Source: Symsagittifera roscoffensis (taxonomy: Eukaryota > Xenacoelomorpha > Acoela > Convolutidae). From it: a stretch of DNA of 64,000 nucleotides. The notes under the pieces were generated by a model, which searched no databases, was not told the DNA's origin, and saw only the letters and a program-made list of their open reading frames with translations. The position numbers were made by a program, and so were the translations under genes. Positions 1 to 11,457 of this stretch are shown here, piece by piece. The stretch covers positions 45,371,225 to 45,435,224 of the forward strand of contig NC_087066.1 in assembly GCF_963678635.1 (NCBI RefSeq). The letters are read 5' to 3'. How positions within the stretch are numbered: position 1 is the first letter of the stretch; each line of letters opens with the position of its first letter.

Positions 1-2012
1 AGACCTATACCAAGTGTAACTGCTGAAATTAACCATTGAACATAGAGAATCAAATTTTGTAGGATTTTTTGCTCATCAATCTGCCAAACTCAGAATTTTT
101 GTGTTAGACTACAACTTTTCTCAAAAATATTGCGATAATATCAAGTTGTACGATCTACAGATGGAAGCAAACTCTTTGTATCTAGTATTAGCAGATTAGA
201 AGAACTTAAAGATTGTATCTTACCTAAGAAAGCTCAAAGGACACAAATTCGGCATAACGACTGCAGAGATTATGCACTGTTTCCCGCGTAAAAGCTGCGT
301 TGTTCATGAAAAACATGATAAACGAGAGCAAAAATTATTCAAAGAAGAGTTTTGCTCCACTGAAAGGTTCAGCCAGTGCAGCAAGATGTTTTGCTTCCAG
401 GATAGTAGGCCTGACAAATTCAAATTCAGCAGCCTTGAAATCAACAAAAGAACTCTTGAACTGGAGATTGGCCGAAATCCAAATACAGACGAGTTCATAA
501 TGAAGCTGTAAATTTAAAGTCAACAAATCGTGGAGTCAAAATCGCGAACCAGTTAGACCATAATTTTACCCAAAATGGTAAGTTCTTAATGATGAAATCC
601 ATACCAAACCCTTGAAATTGTAAATTTATAGCGTAAACTGTAGTGAGATTACAAAAGAAGCAAACTTTTACTTTTTTACTGTAATTTATTTTTCTGAAAA
701 ACTTCATTTGTTACTTAAGGTTTCAGTTATGTTTCAGCAAAACTTTGGATAGTTTTACCATAAATTACCTCTTTAGAACAGTAGTAAAGTTATATCTTAA
801 ATATTTTTAAATTCAATTTCTCATACATTGGTAAAGACAATCTTAAAACATGGTAAATTTGAGCACCAAAAAACGAAATTCGGACGCCAAAAACTTTTTG
901 AAACTTACCATCCTACCACCTGAGTTGCTGAAACCTATAATCTATGCTATAGATTCCATGGTTTTTTCCCATGTCTTTTTCGATCCGAGTGAAAGTTATA
1001 TACTTCAGGCTTTTAAATATATGAATTGAACACAAAGTTATTAAATTGCACACAAGCTGTTTAATCGGCGTTATCAAACCTTATATTTTAGATGAGTTGA
1101 ACAATCAACCACGAGTAAAAAAACTAAATGGGGTGTTTTTTATTCTTATTTGTTTGATTAATTCACATTAACTCCACTGTCGAGCTCGTCTTGATTGTCA
1201 GCGGATTGATCTGATTGCAGTCTCTTTTGGGCCTTCAGATTTGTATGGGTTGTAGTTTCTCTCTGGCCTTAGGTGGCTTCTGGTTGTTAGCGGTAGAGTT
1301 ATTGAATTTTTTTTTTAAATTTGCTTAGCTTGTGTTTACAAAATGAGTTTTCAGTAAAAAGTTTATAAATTACTGAAGAAACTTTTTTTGCAGTAGCGGA
1401 GCTTCAACACTATTTCAGTAAAAGTTTGATCAATTGAACATCATTTCGGATTATTTGTCAGCTCAAAAGTCAAAAATCTGACACAAATTGCGCCTGACTA
1501 TTATCATAAGCTTGCTTTATTGCTTTGTTTCATCTTTCTTTTCGACAGGATCCTTTCATCAGAATATTCAATTTTCCTTTGATAATTGAATAGAATAGAG
1601 GCTTGCGATTGAGGGAAACTTTTTTGCTAATCTCAATTTAAGTCCTGTTTAATTAAACATTAGTTTAGGCTTTGATCTGTGTAGTATTTACAATACAACA
1701 CCCTATTTGCTTTCAACATTAAATTTTGCCACTTTATTTTCATTTTTGTTACGTGCCCTTGTTGCAAAAAATTTGAACTTTTCTAGGTACTGTGTTAAAC
1801 TTTCCGAAAACTGCCTCACACATTGTTCACGCTCAATTCAAAACTGCGCGTTTTTGTTCAAAGTTTGAACAAAATTTGTTTACCAAAAAAAAGGAGAATT
1901 GAAATTTCTAAATTGAATGCAAATGGACCTAAAAATAGAATGACCCAGCGTTCTTCTCGGAGTGCGTTCAATAGGTAGACCACCTTACTTCGGTCCAAAA
2001 TTAGGCAAATAC
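1..2012. other. No gene recognised; AT-rich sequence
   Basis: I see no convincing coding frame here. The open frames are short, overlap on both strands and have no family motif. A small inverted repeat lies near 1852-1876 (TTTTGTTCAAA with its complement). Poly-T and poly-A runs are frequent. Confidence 0.5.
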
Positions 2013-2013
2013 T

Positions 2014-2121
2014 AGGTTAAACAATTAGCCTTGAGAACAGCAAGCAAAATCAGGAAATAAATAGTTAATAGTTATTTATTTGCTGAATTTGCTTTCTGTT
2101 CTTGGTTCTTAATTGGTTAAT
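2014..2121. repeat. Fold-back hairpin, about 108 bp
   Basis: The left arm (from TAGGTTAAACAATTAG) and the right arm (ending TAATTGGTTAATATA) are inverted copies of about 48 nt with a few mismatches. They meet at an AT-rich centre near 2065. This looks like a small fold-back MITE or its relic. No target-site duplication is obvious. Confidence 0.55.
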
Positions 2122-2784
2122 ATAGTAGTTGTCTTCTTTATGACGTGTCTGTTTTATTACTTGTTACTTTTTGTTACGTCACAGTTCCCTCCTAGGACTT
2201 TTTAAGGAAAAAGTTTTAATCATAGAATTTTCAACAAATTGAAAGGGCTTTAATTGGAAACGTTTAAAAGTCACCGTTCGTGATGTTTTTCTCTTATCAA
2301 AAATTGATCATTTTTCGATGCTTACCTACGTTTATTGGCGTTTTTCTGCTTCACAAGTAGATTCTAACCATAAAAAATTTCACCCCAAAAAATCATATAC
2401 CTGCTTTAGTTTTATCAAACATGTGTCAGCAAAATCCAAGCGAAAACTTAATCAAGCATTAGTTCCAAAAGCTTTTGTAATTTATGTTTGTTGTAGACAT
2501 GCCATGCCATCAGTGGGCGAATTACTACCTCCAACCAGTCAGGGAGTCAGAACAAGTAAGCAAACAAGAATATAGCTTGCCGTTTTTGTTTTTGTGTAAT
2601 AATTTTCTTTTCAACTTGAAATTCATACTTTATGGATGCCTTACACCTTCTAATTACAACCAGCTTCCGTTAATCATAGTCAATACAAAAAAACTACTGC
2701 AAATTAAGGTACAAAAAAATTAATACGAATCAAATAAAATGAATGCATTCGGAATTTCTATATCTTAAAGTACTTTCTCAAAAG

Positions 2785-2857
2785 TGTTCTTGTGTTTTCA
2801 TGTGAACATTGCTCACGTATTTCGAATTTCAAGTAAAAACACATGAAAACACGAGAA
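2785..2857. repeat. Hairpin abutting the 5' LTR
   Basis: TTCTTGTGTTTTCATGTG on the left pairs with CACATGAAAACACGAGAA on the right, with a loop of about 35 nt. The right arm ends where the 5' LTR begins. The string CAAGTAAAAACAC occurs inside this hairpin and again just after the 3' LTR (from 15239), so the retroelement probably inserted into or beside this repeat. Confidence 0.5.
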
Positions 2858-3283
2858 GGTTTGATGTTCTCAATTGAAATCAGGAGCACAATTCTTAAGC
2901 TTTTACTTTATGCTAGCCTGAAGTTATGTGTTTGCTCGGTTGATAAAATATCACCAAAAGCAAACATTACGACATATGTTGTCTCTTTCTGATTGATTTA
3001 ACCAGCAGATGGAAATTTGAAAACATGAAAATGTACGGTATATAAGCCAAGCGAAAATAAACCAAATCACTATCATTATCACTATCACAGTCAATCTAAC
3101 GCATGTCCTATATTTGATGTATGTCCCCTATACTTGAAATAATAAACTTATTTACGAGTGAACGAAACTTTTTCGGTTGAATAAGAATAGGAAAGTCTTA
3201 ACAACATTCAGAAAGACCCCTTATTCTAACTAGCTGCAACTTGGTCGATCACCATAAGTTAAATCAAGTTAGTTTGGAATAAT
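2858..3283 (+). repeat. 5' LTR of the Ty3/gypsy element
   Basis: This aligns along its length with 14813-15234. It holds a TATATAAG box near 3039-3046 and an AATAAA signal at 3141-3146, the expected U3/R layout. It ends just before TGGTGCGACC, which starts at 3284. Confidence 0.8.
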
Positions 3284-3301
3284 TGGTGCGACCAGTGTGG
3301 C
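3284..3301 (+). other. Primer-binding-site-like sequence
   Basis: TGGTGCGACCAGTGTGG follows the 5' LTR directly. A start of TGG (complement of a tRNA CCA end) right after the LTR is the standard position for the reverse transcription primer site. I did not assign the tRNA. Confidence 0.55.
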
Positions 3302-3640
3302 ACAAAATTTTCAAAAATTCACTCACAATTAAAATCTTCAAAATTTTGAAAAGTTGAAATTTTCAAAATCTCAAAAAACTGAGGTTATCAAATTTGAAAA
3401 AGTTGAGATTAACAAAATTTCAAAAATAGAAATTATCAAAAATTCAAGTTTTCAAAATTTCACAAAGTTGAAATTATCAAATTTCAAATTATTGAAATTA
3501 TGAAAACTTCAAAAAATTTGATATTTTTTCAGAAATCAGAAAGCTAGAAAAATCAAAACCAATTTTCAAAAATATAGTCTTTGCAAATTTTGAAAAATCA
3601 TTTTTTAAAATCAAATTGGAAATCTTGATTTGAAAAAAGT
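3302..3640 (+). repeat. Untranslated leader made of degenerate short repeats
   Basis: The region between primer site and gag is a degenerate array of roughly 25-nt units related to TTCAAAATTTCAAAAAGTTG, giving a very AT-rich leader with many local inverted matches. Confidence 0.5.
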
Positions 3641-3642
3641 AA

Positions 3643-4326
3643 GACGGCCGATCACTTAATCACCCTAACTTGTCTTTTGTATCATTCTCGGGAAATGATC
3701 CAGACCTAAACGCAAAAGCCTTTTGGGTTTCAGATGAGAATAAAATTGTATTCTCAATAGGGCAACGACCCACAGACGCTGGCGCTCAGCCTCACTATGA
3801 TCACAGACAAAAAAGTTTGTTTGCATCTTTATTAACAGAAACAGCTCTTGAATGGTATACTGATGAAGTAACTGATGCTACTACTTGGGCTGAACTAAAA
3901 GATCTTTTCCTAAAAAAATTCACTGATAGTAGTGATCGATTCAAGCATCGAATTGATGCTGAAAATGCCACTCGACAAGAGGGCAAATCAGTAAAAAAAA
4001 ACTAGTTCCATAGGGTTAAAACCTCAGTGGAAAAAGGTTGGCCTGAAAGCATCGATAATACCGTTCACACAGCACAGACATTGGAAAGAAAAATACAAGC
4101 GAGACAAAGAACTCAAAATTACATAGATTTTTCAGATAAAGGTTTAAAACCCTTAGCACTGAAGCAAAAAGCTCATGAATACATGATAGAGAACCCCAAC
4201 GCAAGATGGGAAACGTTTACAAATCATATAATTACAAAAAATTTAACTTTCAACGTCGCCACTGACCCTGCAAACAAAACATCGACAGATAAAAAGACAT
4301 CGCTAGAGACGCAAATAAAAGAGTGA
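3643..4326 (+). pseudogene. gag: gag (capsid) remnant
   Basis: This encodes the structural polyprotein of the element. The first open part (to 4005) has a capsid-like segment with the motifs ALEWY and FLKKF that retrotransposon Gag proteins show. A stop at about 4003 interrupts it and the same frame continues to about 4326. No ATG lies between the preceding in-frame stop (about 3632) and the first recognisable Gag residues, so the true start has been lost or lay elsewhere. Assignment to Gag is by position and motif. Copy-specific decay is certain from the stops. Confidence 0.7.
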
Positions 4327-4425
4327 ACCAAAGAGATTAAAAATCAAGAGGTTAGTGCCATAAATGAACAACATTGCTTTCGCCACCGAGATCCGGATGT
4401 AAAAGGCAGACCAAATTAAACACGT

Positions 4426-4470
4426 TTTTTTGATTATTGTATGATGAACAGTCATTCTATCTCTAGATGC
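4426..4470 (+). other. Degenerate CCHC zinc knuckle of nucleocapsid
   Basis: The translation reads F-D-Y-C-x4-H-x4-C. Spacing is exactly that of a CCHC knuckle, but the first cysteine is replaced by phenylalanine (TTT where TGT would be expected). This marks the nucleocapsid part of Gag and one of its inactivating changes. Confidence 0.6.
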
Positions 4471-4561
4471 TCTAAGAAACAAGTCCAGGACGAAGTCAAC
4501 AAACATCGCAAAGAACTGATAATAAAATTTGATAGAAAAATATCAGTTAAGACCGACTATA

Positions 4562-4962
4562 AACTTAACCGAAATTTCTCAAAGCAAAGTAATTACAATC
4601 AAAACGGTTAGTCAAGAAACAACAACTTTACAATTCAAAGCGGTCAATCGGAAAATTATGGAAATACTTTAAATTTGCAGAATCATAGTAATTATGGTAT
4701 TCGTTACCATAATGAATATAACAAAAACGGTTATCCAAGAAACAATCAACAGCCATCATACAACTCCAATCCCAGGCGAAAAGAGTCATATGATGAAAGG
4801 TATTCAAAACAAAATACTTTCAGGGACAATGAACAACTGCAAAACAGCATTGTGACCAAGAAAACAGGCGATCCAGCAGTGATCCTAGTGGTCGACAATA
4901 AAGTCAAAACGGATATAACCGAACAAAAAGTCGTGATTCTGATCGATCAAGCTCACCGGGAT
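4562..4962 (+). pseudogene. Asn-rich nucleocapsid/linker region
   Basis: The frame is rich in Asn, Tyr, Gln and Arg and contains one internal stop near 4609. It lies between the zinc knuckle and the protease. Composition suggests a basic, disordered RNA-binding tail of Gag. There is no further domain to recognise. Confidence 0.5.
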
Positions 4963-5160
4963 TGAGAATGAATTAAAATCAAGTTGAAAATATCCATTGA
5001 GTAGAAGAAGAAACTAACTACTGCAACGCACTGACTGATGTGTTTCCTTTAAACTAATAAAGTTTCCGATGCCGAGTGAAGATAGCAACCCAAAAGCAAG
5101 GATCTATCTCAATCTGTATCATTCCGCCACCGGAGACACAAATAAAAGAGTGGACTGGAA

Positions 5161-5361
5161 ATTGAATTTGTGGTCGATCCAGGATCAGTCTGTAGCATCA
5201 TAAATGAACCAATTTATCGAGAATTAAACAAAATTGGACCAAAACGAACTCTTTTTAAATCCCAAATTAAGCCAAAACTTACAACGGATCTGAAATCCGT
5301 ATGCTTGGCCATACATCGATCGTTTTATGCTTTAACACGACGGAAAGTATCCAACAAACCA
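5161..5361 (+). pseudogene. Aspartic protease remnant
   Basis: The frame carries VVDPGSVCSIIN near its start, matching the retropepsin active-site neighbourhood (usually D-S/T-G) with proline in the second position. It lies where pol begins in Ty3/gypsy elements. The flap and C-terminal parts cannot be followed because of later stops. Confidence 0.5.
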
Positions 5362-6669
5362 TAAAATCTGGATAACAGAAGAACGCACTGTTATTTTATT
5401 AGGAATCGACACTGTCATTTGTTTTTTGAAGCCCTTTATTTTGATATCCCTGATATCCCAGCAGTGGAACTGAAATCCGAAAATGATGTTATCTCATTTG
5501 GCTTATTAAATAATGATAAAGAGTATCCGAATGTTTCTTAAATAGAAACAATCTGACTTAAAGATCCCCTATATATCTCCATGAATGTTATTTGTGTTCA
5601 AACTGAATACAAACTTCCGATTTTGATTGAAAATCAACAAAACCACCCAGTGACCATAAATTAAGGCGTATTCAGATATGCAGTAACAGATATACACGGA
5701 GAAAAAAAATTATATGCAACCCAAGATTGTGATGAGTTTACAGCAACTATTCTAAACGAAAGTTCAGAATTTGACAGTTGTTTCATGCTAAACACACTAG
5801 TAAACATCACACAAGAATGTACAAGCCGATTCTATGATCCTTGTATAAAATACATGGATTTTCAACTACAATCTAAGTTTGAAGCAAACATGCCAAATGC
5901 CCAAGGCGTTTCCACGCATAAAGCATTGACCCAAGGTTTTGCCGAAATGGTCTGTCGGCGATATACAAAATTGAGAGATTTTTGTAGCTATAACAACAGC
6001 AACGTGAACGAAATCATCGTTTATCGAGATTCCATTTCCGGACAGATAATTTTATAATCTGATCTCTGAGGAAAGATACTTCCAAATACCTACCTATCAA
6101 AGCATTCACTATGCACTAGATGATATGAAACATCATGCGATTGCTAAAAATTTTCGTTGTATTGCAATGCCAAAAACTGCTTGTGACCTAGACAAAATGG
6201 ATTGGAATGAAGTTTCTAAAATCACCGTCAATGTGTTTAGATTCTCTGGAATTACAATTTATGTCTATGTATCAGGTTGGGAAATTGTTAGCATGCCTGC
6301 ACTAGAAGTATTCGATTCAGAAAAAGTATCCGAAATATTTGAACAAATCGGTTCTGATATAGTTCACGCCTGTAATAGCGAAGGCAAACTAGCCACCAAT
6401 TTCTCGGATGATGCAAAGAATCTTTGCAGACCACTCGTTCGAGACCAGTTTCCAAAATATAGGAATAAAAACAAAACAATCAGTTGATCAAGTTTATTGT
6501 AAACGAAACATTTAAATAAGACAACCATTCAATTTCCGAATTTGATTTTACGCAAAGTGATCTATCGGACGACGAAGTTTTCGATCTACAACAGATTATC
6601 AAACAAGACATTGATGTATATTCTCATCATAAGTTTGATTTTGGAAAAACGAAACACAAGTTCCATATA

Positions 6670-7240
6670 CCTCTTTAAAAAAGATGCTACGTCAGAAAGC
6701 AACGACCAAACAAAATACCCATACATTTACGAGACAAATTCGACAGGTTAATAGATGAACTAATACAAGCTGGTATAATACGAGAGTTAAACAAAAATGA
6801 TGATATGAACTACTGTTTCGTAAATTCTGTTATAATACTTCCTAAAAAGGACTACGTATAACTAGTATTAGATGCTCGGTACCAAAACTCAATGACCGAT
6901 ATTAGTAATTGTAGCTGGCCACTAAAACCATTACAGGTGTTAATGACTCGGATAAAAGCTCGTATTTTACAAGCAGTGATTTATCATGCGCTTATAACCA
7001 AGTGTTTCTCACCGATGAAGCTCAAAAACTTACTAGTTTTTTGTCGGAGGACGACAATATACTTATCAAGTTGGTTTTTGTTGTTTTAAACCACCTCCAA
7101 ATTTCTTTAGTAAGCTTATGAGATACGCTTTTAGTCAGCTTATAAAAACCAAAAAAGCAATAACAAATATTGACGGTACTCTTCTACAGAGTAAAAATAA
7201 AAACTAAATATTTGATACTATCAGAGAATACCACTCTTTG
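6670..7240 (+). pseudogene. pol: Reverse transcriptase remnant
   Basis: Recognisable pieces in successive frames are a palm-like segment with L-V-L-D-A-R near 6862 and, downstream, a segment reading N-I-D-G where the Y-x-D-D active site should be (about 7170). The second catalytic aspartate is therefore missing. Frame shifts and stops separate the blocks. The enzyme would be inactive. Confidence 0.65.
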
Positions 7241-7249
7241 CTTCGTACA

Positions 7250-8240
7250 GCGAACCTTAAAGCAGCTCCCGATAAAACGTTTTTTTTTCTTACAAAAAGT
7301 GAAGTTTCGTGATCACGTAGTATCGAAATAAAGTCTTTCTCCAATAGCTTCTCGCATAGATGATATAAAAAAGCTAAAATCACCCGAATCTAAAACCGAA
7401 GTAGTAGGTGTTCTCGGAGAAATGGGATTTTATAGTACTTATATATTTAACTCCCATGTAGATGCAAAATGTCTGTACGAACTTGCAAACACCAAAAACA
7501 AATTTCAATGGCTACCTTGTCATGAATCCGTTTTTCAGAAATTGAAAGACAGATTTTGCTCTGATATTGCTAATGCAATTTCAAAAACACGCCGACTCCT
7601 TTTCACATTCACGCCGACTCTTCGAATGTAGGAAAGAGTATTGTATCCGTAAACTCCAGAGTTTTTGATTTAGCCGAACAAAAAAAGTCACCACAGCATT
7701 GTGAACTGTGTGGTATTATATCCGCACTTCAAACATGAATTCTACTTTATAGGTTCACCGTTCCCCATATATCTATATAGCAATCATTGACCAATTTTCT
7801 TTTTTTGGTCCAGAAAAGGACAACTTTCTTACCGATTTTTTAAATATCAAATTGTTGCTGACCAAGTTTTATAATTTAAAAATTATATAGACACCATGCA
7901 CCAACTTAGCTTTTCCTGATCTTTTAAGCAGAAATGTTCCAATCGCTGATATGAAAAAATATCAAATTGTATAAAAAACGATTCCAAATGAAATAAAATT
8001 TGTACTGGACACCGGAGAACAAATTAATTTTCCGGTGCTCCGCAAAGAAAACAAAAATACAACACACAACGATTGCTATCCAATCATTGCTCATTTGCAT
8101 GGTGGAAAAAAGAAATTTATAGATATAAGTGAGAAAGGCAACTTCAGCATCGAAGAAGTACCAGATTACTATGAAGAATCCTGCAATGCAATCCAAAACA
8201 TAACAGATTTTTTAAATTTGGCAAACATATCAACCAAATG
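7250..8240 (+). pseudogene. pol: RT connection, RNase H and tether region (decayed)
   Basis: Segments typical of the Ty3/gypsy thumb/connection region follow the palm: a leucine- and lysine-rich stretch, then G-F-Y-S-T-Y-I with F-Q-W-L about 20 residues on (7422-7530). RNase H must lie between 7600 and 7950 but is too broken for its acidic residues to be assigned. Open frames at 8035-8241 and 8249-8461 are acidic linkers before integrase. Confidence 0.5.
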
Positions 8241-8423
8241 AAAAAAAATTGTCAACCCAAAATATTTATGAAGAAATACCTGACGAATATTTTGCTCTGG
8301 ATGACAATTTTGATAACCCAGAGTGGACAGAACTTTGCGAGGGCAATGTCAAACAAAGTTTAATTGACGATTTTGAACAGGCAAAACACGATTTTGAAAA
8401 CAGAACTAAAACATCAAAGCTAA

Positions 8424-9935
8424 TTGAACCTATTAGCTTGCACTCAGAAAAAGGAAAATGATTCACTAGATTTAATCAATAAATTGACGGATTTCGCAGA
8501 AACTGCTGCTCTTGATGTAGAAACAATTGTTCAAGAACAATTGAAAGATCCGGTAATTGACTCTGTCAAAAAATGGGTCAAAAGAGGTACAAAACCAGAG
8601 AACAAAACTCATCGACTTCGAGATAAAGCTATAAGCGCTTATCTTCGACAGTTTGATCTACTATTCATCGAAAATCAAAATTAATTATGGTGTATTCATG
8701 AATATAACGATGATTGTTCCCACACCCAAAAATATGTTTGGCACTACTACTAATTCTCAACAGTGTCAAACTAGCCCATAGTCATCCATTAAGTAGTCAT
8801 CACAAAGAATCAAAAACATTGGAAAGTATTAAAGGATACTTTTATTGGCCCGGACTATATAAATGGGTAAAAATGCTTCTTCACGATTGTCTCGATTGTC
8901 AAAAAAAGCAAGCCAAAAAGAAAATAATTAAGTGAGGCTCCCTTACAGCAATGGCGTCAACTAGAAACAACGCCAAAGAAAACAATTCATATTGACCACG
9001 AAGGTCCTTTCAGACCAATGAGTAACGGCAAAAACTATTGTTTAGTTGTTGTAGACACATTTTCCCGATACATACAACAGTATTCTTGCAAACACGCCGA
9101 TTCAAAGAAAACAATAAATCTCCTTGAAAAATATATCACATCATTTGGCATTTCACAACAAATCATTCATGATAATGGAAGTGCCTTTATTAGCAATGAT
9201 TTCGTTCATTGGTCATTTGAGTTAGGTATTACACTTAGACCCAGAACTACAGACGCACCGTGGACAATCGGCAAAGTTGAGATCCAAAACAAACATTTAT
9301 CTAAACATTTCAGGCATTTTATAAATGATGCTGGATCTAATTGATCAGAACTAACAACCAAATTTGTCTTTGCGCATAACACCGCCGTCAATTCAAGTAC
9401 TGGTTATACGCCATACAAAATCGTATTTGGCTTTAAGCCACAAAATCCAATAAGCCTAAAACTCGGATTACTTCGCGATAATGATATAGAATGCATCTCA
9501 GGATATTGCACCGGCCTTTCACCTCATGTTCCTAGTGAAGAAAGTGCAAAAAATGAAAAAATCGATAAATTACTCTAAAATTGAATATCTTCAGAATTTT
9601 TAAAAAGATAAAATTTTTTCAAAACAATTTACAGCAATACTAATATACATTGCCGCCGCGTCACTAATCAAGCGCATTATTTCCGAAAAAAACAGATGTC
9701 AACTATAAAATAGAAAACGATGCAACCTCAGAGAAAAAAAACAGTACACCGCAATCATTTTGTTGAATATTTCCCAAAAGAAAATACAATGCCAAAATTG
9801 GTTACTGAATATTCAACTGATCCAATGTCCAATCTTTTTTATAATCGTCTAACAAATCGACAAATCGCCGATTTTAATCAGCCCAAAAAGACTGAATTTG
9901 AAAATTATTCCTATTGGCCAGTGATATCTAGTTGA
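8424..9935 (+). pseudogene. pol: Integrase remnant with D, D, E positions visible
   Basis: The zinc-binding domain (8714-8935) shows histidines followed by C-L-D-C. The catalytic core (8990-9580) shows HIDHEGPF, then IHDNGSAF, then GKVEIQNKHL, giving the three acidic catalytic positions with near-normal spacing. A single in-frame stop at about 9342 interrupts the core. The C-terminal part continues at 9720-9935 with the HRNHFVEYFP-type segment. Integrase is the best-preserved domain of the element. Confidence 0.8.
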
Positions 9936-10442
9936 TATTAACATATGTCAAACCACGATTCTACAATCAGAAATTTTGAACAAAACAAATTGCCAAAAGA
10001 AAGGTCTGATTCCGGGCAGGAACTGTGAACTTAAAGACTTTTTTCGAATCAACATCATTTAACCCCGACATACAGCCTATTACTAGTTCTACGCCATTCC
10101 CAAAACGTCTATTAAAGTAACTAAGTGAACTCAATAGTCCAAATAGCTCGCATATCCACCGGATCATTAGAACACAGTTTCATGTTTCACCACCCCAAAA
10201 TTGTTCTCAGCTTCCTTATACTTCAGAAGGATTTTCAAATTATGCTCAACTCCCAAATATTTCTGAAAACTACTACAAAAATAGTTTCTATGCGCCTATT
10301 CCTGAAGTGAGCTCAGAAAGGCCAAAATGAACTAAACGTCCCACACAAAAATTCGGAAGCTCAATTCCATCTAGTCTTATATCCAGATTTAGAAAAAAGT
10401 AAAAGTACAAATGGATAATAGAAAAACAAATTTGTTTTTTCT

Positions 10443-11123
10443 TTAAATTTTGCCCCAAGGCAACTTCGACTCAAAATTATTTGCTTTTTCATGTATAACT
10501 TTGTTAGCACACATAACTTCTGGAGTCATTTTGTTGCTTCTTTGTATTGATTCTTGCTTTTGGCTACTATCTGCAATACCGGCTCGAGTTGCCACCAAGC
10601 TATTGAACTTCTTTTTAGCATATCTATTTTCTCTCGTCCGTTCTCCATGAACATGCTTTCCTAGAACTAAAATAACAGTAAACACATTAGTTTCTAAACG
10701 AAACAAAAACATTTATGTCAAAATATAACTGTAGTATTGAAATTGTAATCAGATGATTAAAAGTACTTTCACATCCTCACCAAGAAGCAAACCAATCAAC
10801 TCTATCAAATCGCTAGACAGTTGGTCAATATCCTCCCAATAATTAAACATGATATCAGCCTTCTTAACCAAATTAAATTTTTTTGTTTGGGTTGACCACC
10901 ATTCGGCTTCCCGCAAAAGTGGAGCCTCGAACAAAAAATTGTCGTTCGTGAATAAAAATTACTCGACCCGTGAAATAAAGAGATCTGATTTATACATAAA
11001 TTCAAAAATTTTTAGACTCTCCTCCTTTTTCTCAACACTTATTTTCCAAAGCGGAATATTTTTCAGAAGCTCTAATTTTTCTGGATACTTGAGCCAGTTA
11101 TTTTTATCATTTTTTGTAGCCAT
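10443..11123 (-). pseudogene. Antisense spliced open frame inside the retroelement
   Basis: On the strand opposite pol and env, an ATG at 11123 opens a frame running to 10781, interrupted by one TAA at 10959-10961. At 10780 it meets G|GTGAGG, a good splice donor. A matching acceptor TTCTAG lies at 10661-10666, and exon 2 (10660-10443) continues in the same phase to a stop. The two exons would give about 187 residues: a charged N-terminal part with tryptophans, then a basic lysine/arginine-rich tail. I recognise no family. Several sense-strand reading frames are broken across the same stretch while this strand is open, which argues for coding. Antisense genes occur in some retroviruses (HBZ in HTLV-1), and that is only an analogy. 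It could also be host sequence captured by the element. Confidence 0.5.
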
Positions 11124-11457
11124 AATTTCAATCAATTAGAAGCTAATAACTTCAGGAAGAAAGCTGCTACTAAAATACTAATCTCTGGCCAAATGGTGAG
11201 AACACATGGTTATTTGCAAACTCAAACATATGGTTAAAAAATCAGCAAAAATGCTTATCACTACCATCTTAAATTGCAAATAAAACTCCCACCAACGGCC
11301 GTAGACACTTGCCAGTAAAAACAAATACGACAGAGTATAGTATCTCAATTTCCCAGAACTATTCTTTCAAAAACCTCTCAAACTCCAAAATCTTCCTCTG
11401 CCGATTAATGCTTCTCAGCAATAACAATTGCAAACAAAATAATCATTTTCAAGAAAA

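Noticed and set aside
272-707. Overlapping 60-80 codon frames near the window start
   Set aside because: Frames are open on both strands with no motif, splice pattern or composition bias, so they look like chance.
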